A stretch of DNA of 15,035 nucleotides from CALKHT01 sp964511575 (GCA_964511575.1 CAZEFM010000098.1:1-15035), one strand, 5' to 3'; counted from the first letter of the stretch, positions 1 through 6,157 are shown. Numbers and translations are program-made. Notes: a model not told the origin generated them from the sequence alone.

Positions 1-914
1 GGACTCACGCCCACCTGCTTGGAGAACATGCGGTGGAAGTGGAACGGACTGATATGCACCGCCTGGGCGATGCGCGACAGCGATGGCGACTGCTGATACT
101 CCTCGTGCATGAACGCGATCGCCCGCGCGATGCGCTCGTCCGGCACCACCGACACCGTCGGCAGTTCGCCACGTTCCAGCGGCCTCAGCTCGATGTACCA
201 GTAGACCGCCTCCGGTGAATCGATCATCCGCCGGCGGGTGGCGCGAATCCAGTACGGCTGCTCGGCGAGGTTGATCGCGAAATCGCGCGTCACGTTGTCC
301 GCCAGGTGCGGCCAGCGCTGCTGCACGATCGGGTGCATCTGGTTCAGCAGGTCCTCGAGCATGTTCGGATGCGACAGGAACACCGCTGATGTCTGCGGAT
401 CGGCGAGGATCAGACGGTTGTCGTGTCCGACCAGCATGCGGCCCGCATCGGCCTCATCGGGCCGGTTAAACGCGGTCTGCCAGCCACGCACGATCAGTTC
501 AGCCTGCCGCTGCTCATGCTCGTTGAAGTCTTCGTTGCGGCGGGCGAGCAGCAGCCACCACCAGCGCTGATCGATCAGCGACTCGGGGGCGACCACCATC
601 ATCACATGCGCCGAATCGCAGAGCGTGGAGCGTTCCTCCGGCGGGCTGTCGGGTCCGCACACCGCCACGCCTTTGCGTTTGGCGGCCTGGAGCAAGGCGT
701 CCGTCTTCTGCTCCTGGTCGAACCAGTTCTGCAGCACATCGCCGGCGAGCCCGTGGCTGACCAGCAGCTCATCAATGGCGGGCTTGCGTCCGTGCAGGAC
801 GCCGACAGCCATTGCCTCGCATGGCACCTGAGAACTGATTTCCTGAAAACACGCCTCGGCGGTTCCGCTCCAAGGCGCTGTCTGTCCCGTTGAGATGTCT
901 GGCGGGCGTATCAT
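1..914 (-). CDS. AraC-family transcriptional regulator with sensor-like N-terminus (3' end cut by window edge)
   Basis: Reading the minus strand from the ATG at 914 gives 304 uninterrupted codons that run off the left edge. The last ~48 residues form the first half of an AraC/XylS DNA-binding domain: PDERIARAIAFMHEEY, then SLSRIAQAVHISPFHFHRMF. The second helix-turn-helix is outside the window. Residues ~1-135 resemble the degenerate GAF-like sensor seen in some LuxR-type regulators, ending in an amphipathic stretch (ARRNEDFNEHEQRQAELI). Residues ~140-245 look PAS-like (MLVGHDNRLILADPQTSAVF). These two sensor assignments are weaker than the AraC call. There is no clear Shine-Dalgarno before 914. 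The ligand and target genes are unknown. The upstream 338 bp may carry a structured leader. Confidence 0.85.
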   Translation of the reverse strand, partial: MIRPPDISTGQTAPWSGTAEACFQEISSQVPCEAMAVGVLHGRKPAIDELLVSHGLAGDVLQNWFDQEQKTDALLQAAKRKGVAVCGPDSPPEERSTLCDSAHVMMVVAPESLIDQRWWWLLLARRNEDFNEHEQRQAELIVRGWQTAFNRPDEADAGRMLVGHDNRLILADPQTSAVFLSHPNMLEDLLNQMHPIVQQRWPHLADNVTRDFAINLAEQPYWIRATRRRMIDSPEAVYWYIELRPLERGELPTVSVVPDERIARAIAFMHEEYQQSPSLSRIAQAVHISPFHFHRMFSKQVGVS

Positions 915-1252
915 GGTTGCACCATCCGGTGGGTTCTAAACCCCCGGAGTAAGCAACGACTCGCACAAGACCGTCGCACCCGGCTGGGGCACATTTCCAC
1001 CCGACGCTTGGTATGCGGAGCGCCACGAACGGGAGGAAACCTTTCCGCGATCCCCTTCCTGGAGGACCGACTCGAACGAGGAGTCGCTTCTCCGAGCACC
1101 GGACCGGACGAGGCGGCTTACCGCGAGCCGTGGCAGCGCCGCTCCAACTCGCCACACGCCTGATTTCTCCCAGGCGGGCCCGGTTGTCGCAGAATCATAC
1201 ACGCAAGAAGGGCTAAGGTGAAACGTCGATCTTATTTCTTTTTCAACCCCTC
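915..1252. other. 338-bp intergenic region with competing inverted repeats; no recognised gene
   Basis: The region lies between the AraC-type start and the Nudix stop. No convincing ORF or known RNA family was recognised. It holds several short perfect stems: GGGTT/AACCC at 931-943, GGAAA/TTTCC at 1035-1046, CGACTC/GAGTCG at 1068-1086, and CGCCTG/CAGGCG at 1157-1176. A longer-range pairing between 946-962 and 1081-1093 (13 pairs with small bulges) uses the same 3' arm as the 1068-1086 hairpin, so the two folds exclude each other. A candidate minus-strand promoter at 1194-1222 would transcribe the whole stretch as a ~270-nt leader of the AraC-type gene, or as a separate small RNA. Function is inferred only from this layout. 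Confidence 0.4.
1194..1222 (-). promoter_or_regulatory. candidate sigma70-type promoter upstream of the AraC-type gene
   Basis: On the minus strand TTCACC (1217-1222) and TATGAT (1194-1199) are separated by 17 bp. The -10 hexamer matches TATAAT at 5 of 6 positions and the -35 matches TTGACA at 4 of 6. A start near 1187 would give a leader of about 270 nt before the ATG at 914. Assignment rests on hexamer match and spacing only. Confidence 0.4.
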
Positions 1253-1759
1253 TTATCGGACATCTGACGCCGGCTGCTCCAGTCGCCAGACAAATCCTCC
1301 GTCACGGCAGTCGATGTGTGCCGTGAAAAAACGGCCCCGGTACTTCTGAAACAGTGGCCAGATCACCTTCCGGTCCGTCTCCGGAATCGCCAGATCCCCC
1401 ACCGAAGCCACCTCATGCCACTCCAAACGCCCCTCCTCAAACGTCATACGCTCGATTTCCACCGGCCGCGTCACCTCATACAGGAACATCAGCCAGTGCG
1501 TTTCCTGCAGGTACGCCGTCTCCGAAACGATGCCTGTCAGGTGCAGATCATCGAGCGAAAGCGTGATGCCCGCCTCCTCCTCGATCTCGCGCAGGGCACA
1601 GGCGGTGGGGCTTTCCCCCGATGCCAGGTCCAGTTTCCCTCCGATGGGAGAATAGAGGTCCTGATTCGGCTCCTTGCGTCGGTGCAGCAGCAACAGCCGG
1701 CCGCGCTCGTCAAAAAGGTAGCACAACACCGCGATCTTGTAGGGCAGGACGTCACTCAC
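1253..1759 (-). CDS. Nudix hydrolase
   Basis: The 168-residue protein carries a Nudix box at residues ~40-65: a Gly, then E, seven residues, then REIEEEAGI, matching RExxEExGU. These are the Mg2+-binding residues of pyrophosphohydrolases acting on nucleoside diphosphates linked to another group. The loop before the first Glu is two residues longer than the textbook GX5E (GKLDLASGE). The N-terminus reads KIAVLCYLFDERGRLLLLHRR, a typical first Nudix strand pair. I chose the GTG at 1759 because a TATCAT hexamer lies exactly 7 nt upstream (leaderless pattern). The longer in-frame TTG at 1834 lies in the T-rich tail of a terminator. Substrate unknown; a housecleaning role is possible. Confidence 0.85.
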   Translation of the reverse strand: MSDVLPYKIAVLCYLFDERGRLLLLHRRKEPNQDLYSPIGGKLDLASGESPTACALREIEEEAGITLSLDDLHLTGIVSETAYLQETHWLMFLYEVTRPVEIERMTFEEGRLEWHEVASVGDLAIPETDRKVIWPLFQKYRGRFFTAHIDCRDGGFVWRLEQPASDVR

Positions 1760-1766
1760 GCGGGGG

Positions 1767-1772
1767 ATGATA
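1767..1772 (-). promoter_or_regulatory. -10 element (TATCAT) placed for a leaderless Nudix mRNA
   Basis: TATCAT on the minus strand is followed by 7 nt (CCCCCGC) and then the GTG at 1759. No Shine-Dalgarno is present and no good -35 is visible. The same hexamer-to-start spacing recurs at other genes in the window. Confidence 0.5.
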
Positions 1773-1823
1773 GCGGAAGTGGCGATGCAGCGACTGGGCG
1801 ACGATTGAACGGACGCCCCCCCT

Positions 1824-1860
1824 GAAATAGACAACCGGCTGGAGCGCGGGCTCCAGCCGG
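1824..1860 (-). terminator. Rho-independent terminator after the Arg-rich hypothetical gene
   Basis: A perfect 10-bp inverted repeat (1835-1844 with 1851-1860) closes a 6-nt loop. Read on the minus strand it is followed by TTGTCTATTT, a T-rich tail. It lies 24 bp past the stop at 1885 and ahead of the Nudix gene, so the two are probably separate transcription units. Confidence 0.7.
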
Positions 1861-1884
1861 GTCATTGCGTGAATCAGGTTGGTA

Positions 1885-2253
1885 TCACTCGGACGCCGGT
1901 GCCTGAAACGCCGGGGCGTCGGCGGGCTCGGACCAGTCCTCGACGTTGTCGAGTTTGAGCTGCGACGGGCACGTCTTGCGGTAGCCGAGCTTGCGAATGA
2001 CTTCCAGCACTTCCGTCCACGTGGGGAACGGCTTGTCGTTCACTCGCTTGTAGGCGTCGATGGCGGCGACGAACAGGAACTGCTCCTGTGTCATTTCGCC
2101 TTCCTCGGCGGCCTTCATGAAGTCGGATCGGCGCCGGCCCGGACCGCGACGACGTTCCAACCCCGTGTACGAGGTCCGACGTTCCACCACGCTTTGACGC
2201 CGATCACCCTGACGGCGATCGACAGTGGGCTCGGTAGACGGCTGATCAGCCAT
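1885..2253 (-). CDS. hypothetical protein with Arg-rich N-terminus
   Basis: The 122-residue soluble protein belongs to no family I can name with certainty. Residues 12-44 are rich in Arg repeats (DRRQGDRR, LERRRGPGRRR) and could contact nucleic acid or another polyanion. Residues ~54-98 look like a folded helical domain (TQEQFLFVAAIDAYKRV, then FPTWTEVLEVIRKLGYRKT). The tail is acidic and Pro/Ala-rich. The start is well supported: GGGAGA lies 6 nt before the ATG. The Asp-rich gene lies 62 bp upstream on the same strand, and I see no strong terminator between them, so co-transcription is possible. A basic and an extremely acidic protein encoded together could interact, but this is speculation. 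Confidence 0.75.
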   Translation of the reverse strand: MADQPSTEPTVDRRQGDRRQSVVERRTSYTGLERRRGPGRRRSDFMKAAEEGEMTQEQFLFVAAIDAYKRVNDKPFPTWTEVLEVIRKLGYRKTCPSQLKLDNVEDWSEPADAPAFQAPASE

Positions 2254-2315
2254 GTGACTTCTCCCTTGTCAGCGGTGAGGCCCTTTCGCCCGACCGCCCC
2301 AAAGGAGGTCAGGCT

Positions 2316-2573
2316 TCAGTCCTCGTCATCGTCCAGATCATCGTCGTCATCGAAGTCGTCGTCATCGTCGTCGAACAGGTCATCGTCCTCGACGTCGTCG
2401 TCTTCGAAGTCGTCGTCCTCATCCTCATCGTCAAAAAAGTCATCGTCCTCAAGGTCATCGTCGTCATCGATCATGAGGACGGCGTCGTCGTCCCACGCCA
2501 GGGTGGCGCTGCTGCCGAACGAGAGCCTTTCCATCGCCGGCTCGAGAAGGGTGGATTCCAGGAGTTCAGCCAT
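2316..2573 (-). CDS. small protein with extreme poly-Asp C-terminal tail
   Basis: This is an 85-residue ORF with a good Shine-Dalgarno (GGAGAAAA) before the ATG and a sigma70-like promoter ~150 bp upstream, which argues it is real despite its low complexity. Residues 1-35 are mixed sequence (MAELLESTLLEPAMERLSFG...). Residues 36-85 contain 35 Asp and 6 Glu, with the other nine positions Leu, Phe or Val placed singly or in pairs. The codons alternate GAC and GAT, giving a repetitive GTC/ATC pattern on the plus strand. Such tails can bind cations or basic proteins, or mimic DNA. No homologous family is claimed. A spurious poly-Ser frame lies opposite. Confidence 0.7.
   Translation of the reverse strand: MAELLESTLLEPAMERLSFGSSATLAWDDDAVLMIDDDDDLEDDDFFDDEDEDDDFEDDDVEDDDLFDDDDDDFDDDDDLDDDED
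2325..2480. repeat. trinucleotide-rich low-complexity tract
   Basis: The plus strand is dominated by TCA/TCG/GTC triplets, the complement of alternating GAC/GAT Asp codons in the acidic tail gene. It is microsatellite-like, so length variation between strains is expected. Confidence 0.7.
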
Positions 2574-2633
2574 GACGTTTTCTCCAACTTTGAAAAGAAT
2601 TTCGACTCAGGAACTCTTGTGGAACAGGGTCGT

Positions 2634-2651
2634 ATCGATGGTATCGATGGT
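2634..2651. repeat. 9-bp direct repeat (ATCGATGGT x2) in the leader of the acidic-protein gene
   Basis: Two perfect adjacent copies of ATCGATGGT lie between the predicted promoter at 2723-2750 and the ATG at 2573. They could be a binding site or a replication-slippage product. No function is assigned. Confidence 0.6.
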
Positions 2652-2722
2652 GTGGTCTGTTCCGTTTGGATCAGGTTGTTGTCGCTTGTTTTCCCCGCTT
2701 GGCCCGGCATAAACCGGCGGTT

Positions 2723-2750
2723 ACACTAGCGGTCGGCGTGCATTTGTCAA
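2723..2750 (-). promoter_or_regulatory. sigma70-type promoter for the acidic-protein gene
   Basis: On the minus strand a perfect TTGACA (2745-2750) is followed after 16 bp by TAGTGT (2723-2728). Transcription would start near 2716, giving a leader of ~143 nt that contains the ATCGATGGT repeat. The -10 is weak but the -35 is exact. Confidence 0.55.
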
Positions 2751-2845
2751 TGGTCGTCCCGTCCGCCGGTGGAAATTTTCGGCATCCACCCGATCGCCGA
2801 TACCAGCCGCAGGAGTTTCGGCCGACAAACCGACCGTATACGTAT

Positions 2846-2861
2846 CACGTCAACGGACGTG
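2846..2861. repeat. inverted repeat CACGTC-N4-GACGTG, possible operator
   Basis: A perfect 6-bp inverted repeat around AACG lies in the divergent region ahead of the membrane-protein/trpD operon. It is just downstream of TATACG (2837-2842), a possible -10 on the plus strand. The position would suit a regulator site for that operon. No known regulator is matched. Confidence 0.35.
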
Positions 2862-2875
2862 AACGCAAGGAAAAA

Positions 2876-2909
2876 GCCGGCCCTGACCCGGCGGAATTTG
2901 CCGGCCGGC
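2876..2909 (+). repeat. GC-rich hairpin in the leader of the membrane-protein operon
   Basis: GCCGGCC (2876-2882) pairs with GGCCGGC (2903-2909) around a 20-nt loop. It lies 24 bp before the GTG at 2933 and leaves the Shine-Dalgarno (2920-2925) free. It is not followed by a T-run, so it is unlikely to be a terminator. Confidence 0.45.
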
Positions 2910-2932
2910 GCACCGACCCAAGGAGTCGATCC

Positions 2933-3382
2933 GTGTCACGAACGCTAGTGCCTGACGGGCATCATTTTGCAGCGGCGGTGGCCGCGTGGCTGTTGCCCGG
3001 GCTGGGACACTGGCTCCTGGGCGAACGCCGACGCGCCGCCGTCCTCGCCGCCGCCATCGGCGCGCTGTGGATGCTCGGACTCATCATCGGCGGTATCGGC
3101 GTCTTCGATGCGCGACGCAACACATGGTGGTTCGTCGGACAGATGCTCACCGCCCCCTCCGTCGTCGCCGAACAGGTCCGCGAACGCTTCATCCCCGAAC
3201 GCGACACGCCTGAGGACACGCAGGGCATCAGCTACGTGCCCCCTCTGGGGCGCACCGCGGAGCAGGGCGTCCTCTTCACCGCCCTGGCGGGCCTGCTCAA
3301 CCTGCTGGCGATGATCGATGTGATGCACCGGCCGGTGCGCCAGAACGCCCCGGCGGCTGGTCTGTTTGGAGCTTCAACATGA
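2933..3382 (+). CDS. small integral membrane protein, possibly the DUF6677-type planctomycete family
   Basis: The 149-residue protein starts at a GTG preceded by AAGGAG with 7-nt spacing; a longer upstream frame is rejected because of this site. It has hydrophobic segments at ~12-29 (AVAAWLLPGLGHWLLG), ~34-57, and ~111-130. The opening AAWLLPGLGHWLLGERRRA resembles small planctomycete membrane proteins often labelled DUF6677; I recall this from memory and hold it loosely. The middle section (80-110) is polar. The stop overlaps the next start as ATGA, so the two are translationally coupled and then run on into trpD. Function is unknown. Confidence 0.75.
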   Translation: MSRTLVPDGHHFAAAVAAWLLPGLGHWLLGERRRAAVLAAAIGALWMLGLIIGGIGVFDARRNTWWFVGQMLTAPSVVAEQVRERFIPERDTPEDTQGISYVPPLGRTAEQGVLFTALAGLLNLLAMIDVMHRPVRQNAPAAGLFGAST

Positions 3383-3630
3383 TGGCCGCGGCGATGGTCC
3401 GGCTCCTGGCCGTGCCCGCCTGGGCGCCGCTTCTCGAGCCGATGCAACTCGATGACTATTGGCTTATCCTCCTGGTGCCGCTGGTCATCGCCATTTCGCT
3501 GGTCTACAAGACCATCCGAATGAACGATCTGACGAAGCTCTACCGCCAGGCCGCGTACATGGCGGCGCAGATCTTCGTCTTCCTTGTCACCGCCGCCATC
3601 GCGCTGTGGGTTTTCACCAGCATTGTGTAA
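3379..3630 (+). CDS. small two-helix membrane protein
   Basis: The 83-residue protein overlaps the preceding stop by ATGA and has TTGGAG 8 nt before its start. Two transmembrane segments are visible at ~27-43 (WLILLVPLVIAISLVYK) and ~59-82. They are joined by a polar loop with TIRMNDLTKLYRQ. The tight coupling to the previous membrane protein suggests that they work together. trpD follows 13 bp later. No family function is recognised. Confidence 0.75.
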   Translation: MMAAAMVRLLAVPAWAPLLEPMQLDDYWLILLVPLVIAISLVYKTIRMNDLTKLYRQAAYMAAQIFVFLVTAAIALWVFTSIV

Positions 3631-3643
3631 GTCAGACGTTGTC

Positions 3644-4699
3644 ATGAAAACGATTCTTCAGCAGCTCGCCGGCAATCAACCCCTGACCACCGAACAGGCG
3701 GTCCGCGCGTTTGAGCTGATCATGTCCGGGCAGGCCTCACCGGCGCAGACGGCGGCGCTGTTGTCGATGATCCAGATGCGCGGCCCGTGCGTGGACGAAA
3801 TCGTCGGTGCGGCACGCGTCATGCGCGACAAGGTTACCCCCGTCGAAGTGCCTGCCGGCATGACGGTGGTGGACACGTGCGGCACGGGCGGGGACCACGG
3901 GCAGACGTTCAACATCTCGACCGCAGCCGCGATCGTCGCCGCCGGAGCAGCCCGCCCGCACAACGTCGCCATCGCCAAGCACGGCAACCGCTCGGTCACC
4001 AGCCGCTCGGGCTCCAGCCAGGTGCTCGAAGCGCTGGGCGTGAAGCTGCAGGTGAGCAGCGACACGATCACCCGCTGCCTCGATGAGGCGGGCCTGTGCT
4101 TCTGCTTCGCTCCGGCGCATCACCCGGCCATGAAACATGCCGCCCCCGTGCGCGCCGAACTGGGCTTTCGCACGATCTTCAACATCCTCGGCCCGCTGAC
4201 CAACCCGGCGGGGGCGCGACGGCAGGTGATCGGCGTCTTTCAGCCGCAGCTTGTCGACCTCATCGCCCACGTGCTCTTGAAGCTCAACGCCGAGCACGCC
4301 ATGGTGGTGCACGGCCGCATCGACAACAGCGATGCGGGCCTCGATGAAATCTCCACCGCGGGCATCACCGACATCGCCACGGTGCTCGATGGCCGGGTCG
4401 ACCGCATGGAACTGGACTGCGAGCGGCTGAACCTGCCGCGCGTTCGGCTGGAGGAGCTGCAGGTCGACGGCCCGGAGACGAGCGCTCAGGTGATCCGCGG
4501 AGTGTTGCGGGGCGAGGGCGGCCCGGCACGGGACATCGTCGCCATCAACGCCGCCGCGGCACTCGTCGTCGCCGACATCACCCGCGAACTCGGCCCGGCA
4601 CTGGAGCTGGCACATCGCGCCATCGACAACGGCGATGCCCTGCGAGCTTTGGAATCGCTCGTCGAAGTCACCCAGGCCGACGCCACCGCCGTCGCCTGA
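3644..4699 (+). CDS. trpD: anthranilate phosphoribosyltransferase
   Basis: The 351-residue enzyme transfers phosphoribosyl from PRPP to anthranilate, the second step of tryptophan synthesis from chorismate. Visible signatures are the PRPP-site glycine motif DTCGTGGD (residues 77-84) with NIST following, KHGNR (112-116) with SVTSRSGSSQVLEALG, and FAPAHHPAMKHAAPVRAELGF followed by FNILGPLTNP. Length fits the family. The start at 3644 gives MKTILQQLAGNQPLT, the normal N-terminus; a longer frame overlapping the upstream gene is unlikely. It has no strong Shine-Dalgarno and sits 13 bp after a membrane-protein gene. No other trp gene is in the window, so the pathway is dispersed here. Confidence 0.96.
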   Translation: MKTILQQLAGNQPLTTEQAVRAFELIMSGQASPAQTAALLSMIQMRGPCVDEIVGAARVMRDKVTPVEVPAGMTVVDTCGTGGDHGQTFNISTAAAIVAAGAARPHNVAIAKHGNRSVTSRSGSSQVLEALGVKLQVSSDTITRCLDEAGLCFCFAPAHHPAMKHAAPVRAELGFRTIFNILGPLTNPAGARRQVIGVFQPQLVDLIAHVLLKLNAEHAMVVHGRIDNSDAGLDEISTAGITDIATVLDGRVDRMELDCERLNLPRVRLEELQVDGPETSAQVIRGVLRGEGGPARDIVAINAAAALVVADITRELGPALELAHRAIDNGDALRALESLVEVTQADATAVA

Positions 4700-4730
4700 C
4701 CCACCACCGCCCTTTTCTGGGAGCTGCATC

Positions 4731-5171
4731 ATGTCACCGACCTCCGGGGAATACGGTCAACCAGCGGCCGTGGCACGCACCGGCAATCTCGCGATCACAC
4801 TTCTGGCGGGGCTGGGCGGCAGCATCGTGGGCGCTCTGGCGTGGGTGCTGGCGACCTACCCCTTCATGAGGTCCGGGTTTATGCTCATTGGCCTGGGGTC
4901 GTTCATCGCGGCCTGGTGCGTGAGTTGGGCGGTGCGGCGAGCGGCACGGGGGCGAATCACCCCCGTGGAACAAACGATCGCCGCGGTCGGGGCGACGCTC
5001 GCAGCCTTTGGCGGCATTATCGCGCTCATGTGGTGGTCGACCGGCAAATCCCCAGCCGTGCTCTTTTCCGAAGCTGAACGCGACCGCACGTTCAACACCA
5101 TGTTTAACCTGATGCAGTACCTTTCCTATGGCATCGCCGCCCTGTGCGGCTGGTTCTTCACCCGACGCTGA
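4731..5171 (+). CDS. four-helix membrane protein of unknown function
   Basis: The 146-residue protein starts at an ATG with GGGAG 7 nt upstream, 31 bp after trpD. Four hydrophobic segments are visible: ~20-42, ~49-68, ~82-103 and ~124-143. The polar loop at 104-123 (STGKSPAVLFSEAERDRT) and the basic 69-76 loop (RRAARGRI) suggest cytoplasmic ends. It is probably the last gene of the 2933-5171 operon. There is no recognisable catalytic motif and no named family. Confidence 0.75.
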   Translation: MSPTSGEYGQPAAVARTGNLAITLLAGLGGSIVGALAWVLATYPFMRSGFMLIGLGSFIAAWCVSWAVRRAARGRITPVEQTIAAVGATLAAFGGIIALMWWSTGKSPAVLFSEAERDRTFNTMFNLMQYLSYGIAALCGWFFTRR

Positions 5172-5196
5172 ATGCCACTGGGGCGGCCCCCCGCGT

Positions 5197-5247
5197 GCTC
5201 ATGCCACCTCTCGCGGAAGACTCCGCGATGAAGCGGCGTGGGTGAGC
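5197..5247 (+). repeat. nested inverted repeat between the trpD operon and tsaB
   Basis: An outer stem pairs GCTCA-CCAC (5197-5207) with GTGG-TGAGC (5238-5247), with a small bulge. An inner perfect stem pairs TCGCGG (5211-5216) with CCGCGA (5223-5228). There is no T-run, so a classic intrinsic terminator is not supported. It could be a Rho-dependent stop, a processing site or a regulatory site before tsaB. Confidence 0.4.
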
Positions 5248-5273
5248 CCCAAGCAGTGGCCGCACCGCGTCCG

Positions 5274-5279
5274 TACAAT
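5274..5279 (+). promoter_or_regulatory. -10 element (TACAAT) placed for a leaderless tsaB mRNA
   Basis: TACAAT matches TATAAT at 5 of 6 positions and is followed by 6 nt and the ATG at 5286. No Shine-Dalgarno precedes the start. No good -35 is visible. Confidence 0.5.
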
Positions 5280-5285
5280 GCCGCG

Positions 5286-6017
5286 ATGGCTGATGTGCAA
5301 CAGGTGGTGAGTCTGGCGCTGGAGACGTCCAGTCGTCGCGGCGAGGTGGCGCTGGGGCGCGGCGACACGCTGCTGGGCGTGCGCGACATCCCCGTGCCGC
5401 CACGCGGCAGGGAGCACCGGGTGGACCTCATGGTGGCGGTGGACGCCCTTTGCCGTGAGCACGAGGTCACCCCCGACCAGGTGCGCGAGGTGTATGTGTC
5501 GGTCGGGCCCGGCTCGTTCACCGGGCTGCGCAACGCGGTGACCACCGCCAAGATGCTGGCGATGACGCTGGGCAGCCGCATCGTCGCCGTGCCCACGACC
5601 GATGTGCTCATCGCCAATGCCCCGACGGATCGCCGGCACGTGGCGGTGTGCGTCAACACCAAGCGTGACTCGGTCTACGCCGCCCGGTACACCCGCCGGG
5701 ACGGCCGTTGGCAGCTCGACACCCCGGCCGGGACGCAACCGATCGCCGAGCTGCTGCTCGAAGCTCCCCGGCCACTGGCGCTTCTGGGGGATGAACACCT
5801 GCCCCCCGTCGCCCTGCCCGCCGATGTGGAACGGCTCGACCCGGCCCTGGCGCAGCCGCAGGCCGCCACCGTCTGGCGCGTCGGCCGCGCCCTCGCCCAA
5901 CAAGGCCGATTCACCGACCCCCTGAACCTGCTACCCTTGTACGCCCGCCAACCCGAAGCCGTCGAGCTCTGGGAAAGGGCGAGAAAGCCACCGATGAACA
6001 CCGATCAACACAGATGA
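5286..6017 (+). CDS. tsaB: tRNA N6-adenosine threonylcarbamoyltransferase subunit TsaB
   Basis: The 243-residue protein has the ASKHA-fold N-terminus SLALETSSRRGEVALG and the TsaB hallmark SVGPGSFTGLRNAVTTAKMLA (~residues 75-95). TsaB is the scaffold partner of TsaD in making the t6A37 modification of ANN-decoding tRNAs. Length is close to the usual ~230. The ATG at 5286 is preferred over a GTG at 5238 because it gives a normal N-terminus and sits 6 nt after TACAAT. The usual family C-terminus (PLYARQPEAVELWE) is followed by about ten residues (KPPMNTDQHR) encoded by the inserted repeat element, so the original stop appears to have been replaced. tsaD, tsaC and tsaE are not in the window. Confidence 0.93.
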   Translation: MADVQQVVSLALETSSRRGEVALGRGDTLLGVRDIPVPPRGREHRVDLMVAVDALCREHEVTPDQVREVYVSVGPGSFTGLRNAVTTAKMLAMTLGSRIVAVPTTDVLIANAPTDRRHVAVCVNTKRDSVYAARYTRRDGRWQLDTPAGTQPIAELLLEAPRPLALLGDEHLPPVALPADVERLDPALAQPQAATVWRVGRALAQQGRFTDPLNLLPLYARQPEAVELWERARKPPMNTDQHR

Positions 6018-6157
6018 AGGCATTGGCGTTGAACGTTGTCACGCGGCCGATGGAAACGGTCCGGCGACTGGCGCGCTGATTGATCCCTCTTCCGCTGTGT
6101 ACTGCGTGTCCTCTGTGGTGGTCTTGAATCCCTGTTTATCCGTGTATATCTGTGGCT
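5986..6157. mobile_element. repeat element with imperfect terminal inverted repeats between tsaB and der
   Basis: The 24-bp left end (5986-6009) and the reverse complement of the right end (6134-6157) agree at 19 of 24 positions, bracketing ~172 bp with no ORF of its own. Both ends are built from GAT-AACAC-type words (ACCGATGAACACCGATCAAC; GTTTATCCGTGTATATCTGTG). From memory such words recur in intergenic DNA of planctomycetes and other environmental genomes; I cannot verify that here. Part of the left arm encodes the TsaB tail and the right arm abuts the der start. No transposase or clear target-site duplication is seen, so it is best called a MITE-like or dispersed repeat. Confidence 0.5.

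Noticed and set aside
936..1202. Minus-strand 88-codon frame (and overlapping frames) in the intergenic region
   Set aside because: Composition is Arg/Ser-rich like random GC-rich DNA, there is no Shine-Dalgarno, and the GTG start overlaps the putative -10.
915..1252. RNase P RNA, tmRNA, SRP RNA or a known riboswitch
   Set aside because: Short words recalling RNase P (GGAGGAAA, CGGTAAG) occur, but not in the right order or context; the diagnostic cores of these RNAs are absent.
1760..1834. TTG start extending the Nudix protein by 25 residues
   Set aside because: The TTG lies in the T-rich tail of an intrinsic terminator, and the added residues resemble no Nudix N-terminus.
2301..2309. Perfect Shine-Dalgarno-like AAAGGAGGT on the plus strand
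   Set aside because: No start codon with a believable coding frame follows at the right distance; it lies in the gap between two minus-strand genes.
1879..2712. Plus-strand open frame with a long poly-Ser run
   Set aside because: It is the complement of the GAC/GAT Asp codons of the acidic-tail gene and of the Arg-rich gene, both of which have good start signals on the minus strand.
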